A stretch of DNA of 16,643 nucleotides from an uncultured Cellvibrio sp. (GTDB lineage: Bacteria > Pseudomonadota > Gammaproteobacteria > Pseudomonadales > Cellvibrionaceae): the NCBI GenBank assembly GCA_946886255.1, contig CAMPIG010000055.1, positions 1-16,643 of the forward strand. Reading direction: 5' to 3'. Below the pieces are notes generated by a model. That model was not told where the DNA came from. It ran no database searches and saw nothing but the letters and a program-made list of their open reading frames with translations. The position numbers and the translations under genes were made by a program. The stretch's first letter is position 1. Every line of letters starts with the position of its first letter. This document shows positions 7,681-15,146 of the stretch, piece after piece.

Positions 7681-9930
7681 CTAATTGCGAAAACTATCAA
7701 GGCTTTCCACCAATTTGGAGGCGGTCTTGTCAATCATCGTGCCGCTGTCGAGCAGTAAATGTAAACGCTGGTTACACTCTCCGATCGCATTTTCAAAGAC
7801 CAGCCGAGTGCTATTTGATATTTCCAGCATTTCCATAGAGTGCTTCAGCTCATTACTTAAATTGTTCACAATGCGGCGACTTTCTTCGGATTGGTAAGCG
7901 TATTGAATATCCAGCTGTTGTAGCTGCTTTTTGGTTTCGGTAACCCAGGTATCTAATTTACGTGACTGCTTTTGCAGTTGGTTGTTAGTATCCATATGTA
8001 TAATCTGCCCACTGATAATACTCACAATATTGCTCAGGGTATGTTCCAGTTGCAGTTGTTCATCATCGTCTTCTGGAGGATTTCGTAACAATAGATGGGC
8101 TTTAGGGCGCGCAAATAAAATACCTTCATTCAAATAAGCTACGGCGGCAACGTTACCCGGCTGTCGCAACAGCTTTTGTTCGCTTGGCGCGAATTTATTG
8201 CCGGTATAATATTCCGCATTACCTGCCTGGGACTGCAAGTAAAAGCCCGCAGTAATATTGAGATCCTTGATAGCCTTAATGAATAATTTTGATAATTCTT
8301 CCAGAGTATGGGCGGACAGGGCATCCACGGCGAATCGATTGATGATACTGGTTTGCGAATGTTGCTTAACAGTGTGCTGCAATTTATTTGAAATATTTTC
8401 TAATTCCCGATTCAATTTCTCTACTTCTTCCTGAGGTTTTATTTGTTCGGTATGGGGCTGAGCGCTTTGTTTCAATTGCTCGTTTAATAAATCAACTTCG
8501 CTTTCAAGTGTTTCTATGCAGTACTCACACTCCTTTATTAATCGTTCAAGGCGGCCAATATCCTTGCTCTTGTCTTCCTTTTCCACCTCATCGGTGGTTT
8601 CATGCATTGATTTTCGTAAACCGCGCAATTCTTTCTCAAGATCGAGAATGATATTGCGTTGATTCTGGTTGTTGGTGCGTAACTGTTCAATTTCAGCGAA
8701 TGTACGCTTTTGCCCGCCACCGCTGACCCAATCGTTTGGCAGCTCCGGCTTGGAGTCATCCTCGGGTGTGCCGTTATGGACTATCTTCAAGGTTTCTTCA
8801 CTAGATGTTGTTTCCGCAGGGTGAGGCGTATCCTGCGGTAATGGATGAACCAGCATCTCCTTCCCAGGGGCATATTTATTAAAAGGTGTGACCGGTCTTG
8901 CTTCACTGGCTATGGCTATCGCTGGTTTTCTCATGCTCTCTTTAGCGGCCTTCAATTCCTTTTGCAAATTGGTGATGTGATTATCGGATTTGGCCAAATC
9001 GAGTTCCAAAGCGCGAATAGAATCGTTCATTTTCTGTCGTTGGGTGTCGTTCAGGTCATTGTAGGCAAAGGGTAGCTCATCCACCATCTTGCGGACTAGC
9101 GAATATTTTCGTTCGGAAATATCTGCGATGTTATCCAGTTGAGTGACGCTGTTTTGGTAGCTTTGATGAGATGGAGTCCATTGGTTATCTCGATCAATCG
9201 GCTGTAACATGTCTTTTATTTTTTGATCAATATTTCCCCCTTTATAGACATTGGCCATCTGTAGGGCTTGAATGATGTTTTGCATTTTTGCCAGCGTTTC
9301 CTTGCTTTCACGCTCGTACTCCACCAGGTGCGTATAGCGAGCTTCGGCGGCAGCCAGTTTTTTTTGCAGGCGCCCGTTTTCCTTTTCAAACGGTGCGAGC
9401 ACATCAATTTTCTCCTGGAGCAAACGGATGCGATTGTTAGGTAGAGGTTTGGACAATTTCTTGGGGGCAGCAATCCAGCGGGCAATGTCGACCAGTCGTT
9501 TTTCGAACTGCATCCAATGCTCCTCGCGCACGGTTTGTTGTTTGCGTGTTTCGAATTCAGCTTTGCTATATAGATAACGCAATGCCGCGATTTTTGCGCT
9601 GAAAGGCAATTCCGGAGAAAGGCGAGGCAGGTTTGCCTGGGCTGTCTTTCTGTAACGCACCAGTGAGTCATTCATTGCAGCTGCCAGGAATTGATCTATC
9701 GGATCGTTATTCGCGGGGGCGGTAACATCCGGCTCGGTAAATTCACCGGTCTGAAAGACGGAGTGGTTATGCTGCCGCAGCTTACGGTACTCTTCCAGTA
9801 GAAACTGGTGCCGTTGCCGCTGTTTTCTGATGACCAGCCACATTAAAACCGCAGTCACCGAAAGCAGGAAGATGATCTCACCCATGACTAGAGTGGTGAA
9901 TGGTAAGGAATCGAACATAACAGCTTTCAT
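7681..9930 (-). CDS. Membrane-anchored coiled-coil protein with GAF-like region, unknown function
   Basis: A 749-residue protein not recognised as a named family. One hydrophobic segment at about 12-35 is followed by a basic stretch (RKQRQRH), which suggests an N-out, C-in anchor with the bulk in the cytoplasm. Long charged helical stretches with heptad-like patterns cover about 165-225, 285-335, 415-530 and 648-735. A linker of about 340-410 is rich in Pro, Glu and Ser. Between the coils, about 530-645 alternates predicted helices and strands like a GAF-type module (starting INRFAVDALSAHTLEELSKL); this is a fold-level impression only. The shape recalls scaffold or signal-adaptor proteins. 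It converges on the signalling block and shares no promoter with it. The start is uncertain: ATG codons at 9930 and 9918 both lack a good ribosome site. A TATACT box (plus coordinates 9952-9957, minus strand) would give a short leader, but its -35 partner is weak. Confidence 0.85.
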   Translation of the reverse strand: MKAVMFDSLPFTTLVMGEIIFLLSVTAVLMWLVIRKQRQRHQFLLEEYRKLRQHNHSVFQTGEFTEPDVTAPANNDPIDQFLAAAMNDSLVRYRKTAQANLPRLSPELPFSAKIAALRYLYSKAEFETRKQQTVREEHWMQFEKRLVDIARWIAAPKKLSKPLPNNRIRLLQEKIDVLAPFEKENGRLQKKLAAAEARYTHLVEYERESKETLAKMQNIIQALQMANVYKGGNIDQKIKDMLQPIDRDNQWTPSHQSYQNSVTQLDNIADISERKYSLVRKMVDELPFAYNDLNDTQRQKMNDSIRALELDLAKSDNHITNLQKELKAAKESMRKPAIAIASEARPVTPFNKYAPGKEMLVHPLPQDTPHPAETTSSEETLKIVHNGTPEDDSKPELPNDWVSGGGQKRTFAEIEQLRTNNQNQRNIILDLEKELRGLRKSMHETTDEVEKEDKSKDIGRLERLIKECEYCIETLESEVDLLNEQLKQSAQPHTEQIKPQEEVEKLNRELENISNKLQHTVKQHSQTSIINRFAVDALSAHTLEELSKLFIKAIKDLNITAGFYLQSQAGNAEYYTGNKFAPSEQKLLRQPGNVAAVAYLNEGILFARPKAHLLLRNPPEDDDEQLQLEHTLSNIVSIISGQIIHMDTNNQLQKQSRKLDTWVTETKKQLQQLDIQYAYQSEESRRIVNNLSNELKHSMEMLEISNSTRLVFENAIGECNQRLHLLLDSGTMIDKTASKLVESLDSFRN

Positions 9931-10263
9931 CCGCTAAAAATTGTCAGCCCAAGTATAGCCACAGTCTACCTATGTCTGTAGTTGTTAGGAGGTGAAATCT
10001 GGAAGACGCTTTAGGCGACGGATGGCACCGAAAATATTGTAATAAGTAATCGTAATAACTTGCCATTGTGGAATTAGGGGGCGCAATGACCGGAATCCCA
10101 TTCGTTGGACGATAAACTCGCGCTTTGGTATATATGCTCTTATTCGATCGTTTAGCAACCCGGACAAGCAATGTGAGCTTGGCTGGTGCATAAAACAACG
10201 AAATAAAGCGAATTTCAGAAGCAGCTTTGAGTTGCATGCAACACATACAAGGAACAGGATGGT
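9931..10263. other. 333-bp intergenic region between divergent genes
   Basis: It separates the coiled-coil gene (leftward) from the methyltransferase (rightward) and should hold promoters for both. The best rightward candidate is TTGGAC (10105-10110), 18 bp, then TATATA (10129-10134) with a TG one base ahead as in extended -10 elements; this would leave a leader of about 120 nt. The best leftward candidate is a TATACT box at 9952-9957. Both match consensus only partly. A 12-bp palindrome lies at 10231-10242. Minus-strand open frames here (up to 116 codons, 9944-10294) have no ribosome site and resemble nothing known to me. Confidence 0.5.
10231..10242. repeat. 12-bp perfect palindrome GTTGCATGCAAC
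   Basis: Perfect dyad symmetry ending 21 bp before the methyltransferase ATG, inside the presumed untranslated leader. It could be an operator half-pair or a chance palindrome; it is too short and spacerless for a stable RNA hairpin. Confidence 0.4.
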
Positions 10264-10866
10264 ATGAATCAGATAAAGCCGGATTGGAAGGCATATTTTA
10301 ATATCGTTTCAGATAAACCCCACCGACAACTGTTAGAAAGCGCGGTTTTGCAAAACACCTCTGGCCTGAAGATAGCGATCGATTGCGGTTGTGGGGTCGG
10401 TGCAGATGCAGCATATTTACTGAATCAGGGCTACGCGGTTATTGCTTTTGACAAGGAAGAAAAAGCGATAGAGATCTGTAATTACAGGTTTTCCGATAAA
10501 CCGGGGTTTAGTGCTTCCGTTAGCTTGATGGAAGACTTTGCGTTTAAACGTGCGGGCCTGATGTTGGCCAGTAATAGCCTGTTTTTTTGCCGGCCAGAAC
10601 GTTTCAATGACACGATGAGCAAAATGCTATCCAGCGTGGCGCAGAATGGAATTTTTGTGGGAGACTTTGTGGGCCCCAAAGATTCCTGGGTATATAGCCC
10701 CCATCATTCGGTTCATCAGGTTACAAGAGAAACTCTGGACTCCATGTTTTCTGGTTTCGAAGTGCTTGAATTAAATGAACGGGACGAACTTGCCGCAACC
10801 GCGCTTGGAAATATGAAACACTGGCATACCTTTACGATAGTCGCAAAAAAAGCAGATAACGAATAA
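10264..10866 (+). CDS. Class I SAM-dependent methyltransferase-like protein
   Basis: A 200-residue cytoplasmic protein. The glycine-rich SAM-binding loop is at about 37-47 (IAIDCGCGVGADAAYLL), followed by AVIAFDKEEKAIEI, where the acidic residue after strand 2 (Asp63) would bind the ribose. The later part (LMLASNSLFFC, then GIFVGDFVGPKDSW) fits motifs IV to VI of the Rossmann methyltransferase fold and recalls small TehB-like or UbiE-like enzymes. Substrate is not deducible. AAGGA at 10249-10253 lies 10 nt before the ATG. It stands alone: divergent from the coiled-coil gene across 333 bp and convergent with the ABC permease, with 9 bp between the stop codons. No terminator hairpin is visible in that short gap. 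Confidence 0.85.
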   Translation: MNQIKPDWKAYFNIVSDKPHRQLLESAVLQNTSGLKIAIDCGCGVGADAAYLLNQGYAVIAFDKEEKAIEICNYRFSDKPGFSASVSLMEDFAFKRAGLMLASNSLFFCRPERFNDTMSKMLSSVAQNGIFVGDFVGPKDSWVYSPHHSVHQVTRETLDSMFSGFEVLELNERDELAATALGNMKHWHTFTIVAKKADNE

Positions 10867-10875
10867 CCGTCATGA

Positions 10876-11991
10876 TCAATCCAGTCGCTTCTTAAACCGC
10901 TTGGCTGCCGCAAACAAACCCAATACCGTAAAACCAGCGAGCCACAAAAGATCCGGCAACAGGTCCATTAACATGGCACCGCGCAATACGATGCCGCGAA
11001 TCACGCGAATAAAATGCGTAGCTGGCAGTATCTCGGCAATCCATTGAGCCACGGTGGGCATACCCTCATAGGGAAACATAAAGCCGGATAACAGGATCGA
11101 TGGAATTAAAATAAACACTGTGAGTTGCATCGCTTGTAACTGGGTTTTTGCCACAGTGGAAATCAACATACCCAGGGTGAGGCTCGCACTGATAAATAAC
11201 AAAACGGCGATAAACAATTGATCGATTCGGCCGTTTATCGGCACATCAAAAATCAGGTACCCCAAGCCGAGAATGATCACAAGTTGAATCAGGCCGACAA
11301 ATACATAGGGCACAATCTTACCGATCATCAATTCCATGGGTTTTATCGGTGTGGTGATCAATAATTCCAGATTGCCCCGTTCCCGTTCGCGCACCAGGGC
11401 GGCGGAGGTGAACATAATCATCGTCATCGTGAGGATAATGCCGACCAGGCCGGGCACGATGTTTACCGCTGCGCGTCGTTGCGGGTTGTATAACAGGCTC
11501 ATGGTGAAGGTGTTTTTGGGCACTTCAACGGCGGGAATTAACGGTGTGCTTAACGGCATGGCTTGCAAACCCAGCAACGCGTTGCTCACCATGGTATCGG
11601 AGCCATCGACCAGCCATTGTGCGAGGGGGCGTTGGTCCTGCATACGTTGCGGTAAATCAACCGGAATAATTAGTACCGCGCGCACCTTGCCTTGGGTGAT
11701 GGCATCGGCGGCGAGCTGTGGCGTTTCGTAGACGGTTTCTATTTTTACCACTTGAGTGGCAGCCACATCGGCAACCAGTATTCGCCCCAGTTCGCTATGG
11801 CTTTGGTCAACAACCGCAACGGGCAGGTTGCGCACATTGGTGTTGATGGCGTAACCGAAGAGTAATAATTGAATTAACGGAATCATCACAATCATGCCGA
11901 ACGTCGGGCGATCCCGTGAAAGTTGGCGCAGCTCTTTGAACATAATGGCTGAAATACGCTGCCAGCTTTTGAACCATCCAGACGATTTCAT
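10876..11991 (-). CDS. ABC-2 type permease of an export system, YhhJ/YbhS/YbhR-like
   Basis: A 371-residue inner-membrane protein of the ABC-2 family. One membrane helix lies near the N terminus (about 32-50, FGMIVMIPLIQLLLFGYAI). A large periplasmic domain follows (about 51-170, NTNVRNLPVAVVDQSHSELGR onward). Five more helices occupy the C-terminal half, starting at VPGLVGIILTMTMIMFTSA, with the conserved cytoplasmic stretch REREGNLELLITTPIKPMELMIGK-like region between the second and third. The ATG at 11991 is chosen over an in-frame TTG at 12015: it forms an ATGA overlap with the ATPase stop and has AGGGA 8 nt upstream. It is the last gene of the adaptor-ATPase-permease operon. Family members export drugs, cations or envelope lipids; the substrate here is unknown. 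Only one permease is present, so it is inferred to work as a homodimer. Confidence 0.93.
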   Translation of the reverse strand: MKSSGWFKSWQRISAIMFKELRQLSRDRPTFGMIVMIPLIQLLLFGYAINTNVRNLPVAVVDQSHSELGRILVADVAATQVVKIETVYETPQLAADAITQGKVRAVLIIPVDLPQRMQDQRPLAQWLVDGSDTMVSNALLGLQAMPLSTPLIPAVEVPKNTFTMSLLYNPQRRAAVNIVPGLVGIILTMTMIMFTSAALVRERERGNLELLITTPIKPMELMIGKIVPYVFVGLIQLVIILGLGYLIFDVPINGRIDQLFIAVLLFISASLTLGMLISTVAKTQLQAMQLTVFILIPSILLSGFMFPYEGMPTVAQWIAEILPATHFIRVIRGIVLRGAMLMDLLPDLLWLAGFTVLGLFAAAKRFKKRLD

Positions 11992-12938
11992 TGGCGACGT
12001 CCCTCTCCGGTGCAATGGACAAAAACGTCTTCAAGGCTGGGGCGCACCAGGTGAATTTCTCGCCCGGCCGCTAGCGGTGCGTGTACCTGTTTAAACCAGA
12101 CATCCGGTTCGGTCACGGTGTCGCGAATCAGAACCCGTAAATGGGTTCCTTGTTGTGCGGCGGAGACCACTTCCGGAATATCGGTTAACTGTTGTTTTAA
12201 TTGGCGCAGGTCAGCGCCGTCAATCTCGATTACCCGTGCGCCTAACTCCTGCATTAGTGTTGCTGGCGCGCCATCAGCGCGCTTTATTCCGGCTTCCAGA
12301 ATGGACAAACCATGACAACGCTCTGCCTCGTCCATGTAATGTGTCGACACCAGGATTGTGGCGCCTTGGTCGCACAGATCAAATAATTTTTCCCAAAAAT
12401 CGCGCCGGTTTTCCGGGTCCACGGCGGAGGTGGGTTCATCAAGAATGAGTAGCTCCGGTTGGTGCAGGGTTGCTGCCGCCAATGCGAGCCGTTGACGTTG
12501 ACCGCCGCTGAGACTGCCGGCCAACCGATGGCGGCGCTGATCAAGGTCGTATTCTGCTAATTGCGTAACGATACGCGCTTTGGTAGCGCGCGTGTCGAGG
12601 TTGTAGATCTGCGCCATAAAGCGCAGGTTTTCTTCCACGCTTAAGTCTTCGTAAAGCGAAAACTTTTGTGTCATGTAGCCGATGCGCAGCCGCAAGGATT
12701 CAGCATTCTCGGGAATGGCCATGCCTAACACCTGCACGCTGCCGCTGCTCGGTGTAAGCAGGCCGGTAATTAATCGCATACTGGTGGATTTGCCGCAGCC
12801 ATTGGGGCCGAGAAAACCATAAATAGTACCGGCGGCGATGGTAAGGTCGAGATTATCTACCGCGGTAAAATCGCCGAAGCGCCGGGTAAGGCCACGCGTT
12901 TCAATAGCGATGTTGTCGGATGCCGTAGTCGGACTCAT
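11988..12938 (-). CDS. ABC transporter ATPase subunit of the export system
   Basis: A 316-residue cytoplasmic nucleotide-binding subunit. Walker A is GPNGCGKST (44-52), the Q-loop glutamine is Gln91 in YMTQKFSLY, the signature is LSGGQ (143-147), Walker B is LLILDE (163-168) with catalytic Glu168, and the switch histidine is His200 in STHYMDEAE. All are intact. The C-terminal extension after about 230 ends with RPSLEDVFVHCTG, as in ATPases of ABC-2 exporters such as the halves of YbhF. YbhF itself has two fused ATPase halves; here there is only one, so a homodimer is inferred. GGAG lies 8 nt before the ATG and overlaps the end of the adaptor gene, 5 bp upstream. Its stop overlaps the permease start by 4 bp, so the operon is probably translationally coupled. 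Confidence 0.95.
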   Translation of the reverse strand: MSPTTASDNIAIETRGLTRRFGDFTAVDNLDLTIAAGTIYGFLGPNGCGKSTSMRLITGLLTPSSGSVQVLGMAIPENAESLRLRIGYMTQKFSLYEDLSVEENLRFMAQIYNLDTRATKARIVTQLAEYDLDQRRHRLAGSLSGGQRQRLALAAATLHQPELLILDEPTSAVDPENRRDFWEKLFDLCDQGATILVSTHYMDEAERCHGLSILEAGIKRADGAPATLMQELGARVIEIDGADLRQLKQQLTDIPEVVSAAQQGTHLRVLIRDTVTEPDVWFKQVHAPLAAGREIHLVRPSLEDVFVHCTGEGRRQ

Positions 12939-12943
12939 CCGTG

Positions 12944-13903
12944 TTACTCCGGCAGTTCAACTTGTGTCGGCACGCCGTTGGGTAAATCTTTAGCGGCGGC
13001 GGACAATTGAATTTCTGCGAGGTAAACCAGGCGCGCGCGGTCGGCAGCATTGAGGGCGTAGTAAGGTGTAAAGGCGGCATCCTGAGCGATCCAGCGAATG
13101 GTGCCGGGTAATGGCTCGGCTACACCATCTACCGCTACATTCAGGGTTTGGCCAACGCGCAATTTGACGCGATAAGGTTCGGGAATATACACGCGTGCAT
13201 AAGGTGCTTCGCCGGCGAGTACGATGGCTACAGCATCACCGACGTTAGCCCGTTCGCCGAGATATTTTGGCAAACGGTCCAGTCGGCCAGCGCGTGTAGC
13301 GCGAATGCCCAGTTCTTGCAGATTATGCTGTTCCAGCTGCAGTACCGCGTGGGCTTCCGCCAACACGGCTTCGGCCTGTTGGAGGTCTTCCTCGCGTGCA
13401 CCATTGGTGAGTAATAACAAACCTTCATTGGCGCGTTCCAGTGCAGCCTGCGCGGAATCCCGTTGTGCGCGGGCGCGATCCAGATCGGCCTGGCCGGCCA
13501 ATTGCCGGGACACAAGCACCTCGGCGCGCTCAAACGTTTTTTGTGCTTCAACCAATTGTGCTTTGGCGCCGCTGACCTGTGCGCGGGCACTGGCAATATC
13601 TTCAGCGCGCGCGCCGTGCTGGAGCTTGGCCAGGGTGGCTGTTGCACTGGCCACTTGCGCCTCGGCCCGCGCGACCAAGGCGCGTTGGCGGGTATCATCG
13701 AGCTGGACCAGTAAGTCCCCTTCCTGCACGTCGTCACCTTCGGGGCGGGGCAGGGCGACGACAATTTCCGCCGCCGTTGCCTTCAAGACCACCCGATCCC
13801 GTTCCAGCGTGCCGAGTGCCTGCGGCGGCTCACTACCCAGGCAGGCTGACAGAAGCAGAGTAATAACCAGCAAACTCATCATGATGCAGCGGTGTGGAAG
13901 CAT
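12944..13903 (-). CDS. HlyD-family membrane-fusion adaptor lipoprotein, YbhG/YhiI-like
   Basis: A 319-residue periplasmic adaptor. It begins with a hydrophobic signal and a lipobox LLSAC giving lipidated Cys21. A biotinyl-lipoyl half (about 35-75, with EGDLLVQLDD) is followed by a long alpha-hairpin whose two arms repeat the pattern NGAREEDL..A/HGARAEDI..A, then the second lipoyl half (ATRAGRLDRLPKYLGERANVG) and beta-barrel regions. This is the layout of YbhG/YhiI adaptors that link ABC-2 permeases to a TolC-like outer-membrane channel; none is encoded here. The start is set at 13903, because AGGA sits 9 nt upstream of it but directly abuts the alternative ATG at 13912. It is the first gene of the three-gene export operon. 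The promoter should lie between 13913 and 14092, but no convincing site was found. Confidence 0.92.
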   Translation of the reverse strand: MLPHRCIMMSLLVITLLLSACLGSEPPQALGTLERDRVVLKATAAEIVVALPRPEGDDVQEGDLLVQLDDTRQRALVARAEAQVASATATLAKLQHGARAEDIASARAQVSGAKAQLVEAQKTFERAEVLVSRQLAGQADLDRARAQRDSAQAALERANEGLLLLTNGAREEDLQQAEAVLAEAHAVLQLEQHNLQELGIRATRAGRLDRLPKYLGERANVGDAVAIVLAGEAPYARVYIPEPYRVKLRVGQTLNVAVDGVAEPLPGTIRWIAQDAAFTPYYALNAADRARLVYLAEIQLSAAAKDLPNGVPTQVELPE

Positions 13904-13912
13904 GGACGGCAT

Positions 13913-13916
13913 TCCT
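13913..13916 (-). promoter_or_regulatory. Ribosome binding site that fixes the adaptor start
   Basis: Minus-strand AGGA with a 9-nt spacer to the ATG at 13903. It has no spacer to the ATG at 13912, so the shorter form is favoured. Confidence 0.55.
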
Positions 13917-14025
13917 GTGGTGAGAGGAGTAACAACTTAACAACAAACCCCACGAAAAATCCAGCCGCGTATTTTGCTGTGAAAACATGTAAACAATAGG
14001 TTTTGATGTGGCCCTTGTTTTTTGA

Positions 14026-14038
14026 GCGCAACTTGCGC
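14026..14038. repeat. 13-bp inverted repeat upstream of the yjfL-like gene
   Basis: GCGCAA and TTGCGC flank a single central C, 54 bp before the ATG at 14093, in the region between the divergent export and yjfL operons. It could be an operator for either operon; no named regulator site is recognised. A T-run (14018-14023) lies just to its left. Confidence 0.4.
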
Positions 14039-14092
14039 ACGATCATCCCCCCTAAACAGGATCACCCCTGAAATTTACTACGAGGATTTCCT

Positions 14093-14506
14093 ATGCTGGA
14101 AACGGCGCTTTCATCATTGTCTGGTTTGCCGGCTTTTTTGATTTATTTTGTGTTGGCTGTTGCCCTGTTGTTTATGTTCACGCTGATTTACACCTGGATC
14201 ACACCGCACAATGAGCTGGAACTGATTCGCGCCAATAATGCGGCAGCGGCCATCGCTTTCGGCGGAGCGCTGGTGGGTTTTGCGCTGCCGTTATCCAGTG
14301 CCATCAGCAATTCATTGTCGCTACTCGATTGCACTATTTGGGGACTGGTTGCGTTGGTTGTACAGGTTCTAACGTTTCTGGTCTTACGTATGTTGCTCAA
14401 ACAATTGCCGGAACGCATTGCCCAAGGTGAAATTGCAGTGGGCATCTTTGCGGCTACCAGCGCAATCGCTGTGGGCATGCTGAATGCCGCATGCATGACT
14501 TATTGA
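14093..14506 (+). CDS. yjfL: DUF350 inner-membrane protein, YjfL-like
   Basis: A 137-residue, very hydrophobic protein with four predicted membrane segments (about 14-36, 51-73, 80-102, 112-134), the length and layout of the DUF350/UPF0719 family. The stretch TPHNELELIRANNAAAAIAFGG between the first two segments is the characteristic polar connector, with conserved Asn and Ala. The molecular function of the family is not established. GAGGA at 14082-14086 lies 6 nt before the ATG. Its stop overlaps the ribosome site of the next gene, a DUF1190 lipoprotein, and the third gene is an ATP-grasp ligase. This order matches E. coli yjfL-yjfM-yjfC, though the PspA-like yjfJ that accompanies it there is not in this window. 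The symbol is by family and context. Confidence 0.88.
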   Translation: MLETALSSLSGLPAFLIYFVLAVALLFMFTLIYTWITPHNELELIRANNAAAAIAFGGALVGFALPLSSAISNSLSLLDCTIWGLVALVVQVLTFLVLRMLLKQLPERIAQGEIAVGIFAATSAIAVGMLNAACMTY

Positions 14507-14516
14507 GGAGCATAAG

Positions 14517-15143
14517 ATGAAACGCAGTAAAAAAGTTGCCTTGATGTTGATGGTACCCACGACCACCATGATACTCGCCAGCTGTGGTGAAGATCCCGCC
14601 GAAGCTGTGGTGTTCAGCAATCCGGAAGAGTGTGCGTCTATGGTGACCAGCACCTCGGCGGATCAATGTTATGCAGACTATCGCACGGCGCAGGCTTTGC
14701 ATCTCCAGGTTGCGCCCAAGTACCAGAACAAAAGCGAGTGCGAAACCGATTTTGGATCAGGCCAATGTGAACAGGCACCGCAGCAACATGCCGGCGGTTC
14801 CTTTTTTATGCCGATGATGATGGGATATATGGCGGGGCAGATGTTTAACCGCCAAGGTGGCGCCATGCCAAACCAACCGCAGCAGGAAGAACGCACTGCC
14901 ACCGGAGCCAGTGGCGCTGCTGCAGGTGCTACAACCAATGCACGCAACGGTGTACGCACGCAACCGCTGTATAAATCCCGCGATGATCGCGGCACGTTCC
15001 GTACCGCTACCAATACACCGATCGCACGGCAGGCCGGACCGGTGATGGTGCGTCCATCACAAGTACAACCGCGCGCAGGACAATTCGCACAACGCGGCGG
15101 GTTTGGCGCACAAGCGGCGGCACGCAATTCTTACGGTGGTTGA
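14517..15143 (+). CDS. ygiB: DUF1190 lipoprotein, YgiB/YjfM-like
   Basis: A 208-residue exported lipoprotein. A basic, hydrophobic signal ends in lipobox LASC, giving Cys23; the next residue is Gly, not Asp, so outer-membrane sorting is expected. The mature part carries two short Cys pairs (Cys39/Cys51 and Cys75/Cys84), the second in ECETDFGSGQCEQAP, then GSFFMPMMMGYMAGQMF, then QPLYKSRDD, all in the order remembered for E. coli YgiB. The C-terminal third is low-complexity, rich in Gly, Ala, Gln, Arg and Thr. Biochemical role is unknown; a partner role for the ATP-grasp enzyme 3 bp downstream is inferred from constant co-occurrence. The ribosome site GAGGAG (14505-14510) is strong and overlaps the end of the DUF350 gene. 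Confidence 0.9.
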   Translation: MKRSKKVALMLMVPTTTMILASCGEDPAEAVVFSNPEECASMVTSTSADQCYADYRTAQALHLQVAPKYQNKSECETDFGSGQCEQAPQQHAGGSFFMPMMMGYMAGQMFNRQGGAMPNQPQQEERTATGASGAAAGATTNARNGVRTQPLYKSRDDRGTFRTATNTPIARQAGPVMVRPSQVQPRAGQFAQRGGFGAQAAARNSYGG

Positions 15144-15146
15144 AGC

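Noticed and set aside
9944..10294. Minus-strand open frames of 116 and 68 codons in the intergenic gap
   Set aside because: No ribosome binding sites, no recognisable motif, and the longer one overlaps the methyltransferase start.
11992..12015. TTG start extending the ABC permease by 8 residues
   Set aside because: The ATGA overlap and AGGGA site at 11991 explain initiation better.
13224..13940. Plus-strand open frame (238 codons) across the adaptor gene
   Set aside because: Ala/Ser/Arg-rich shadow of a repetitive coiled-coil gene; the minus strand has lipobox, lipoyl and hairpin motifs.
13978..13995. Possible CRP site starting TGTGA upstream of the yjfL-like gene
   Set aside because: Only one half-site is present; the second half does not match TCACA.
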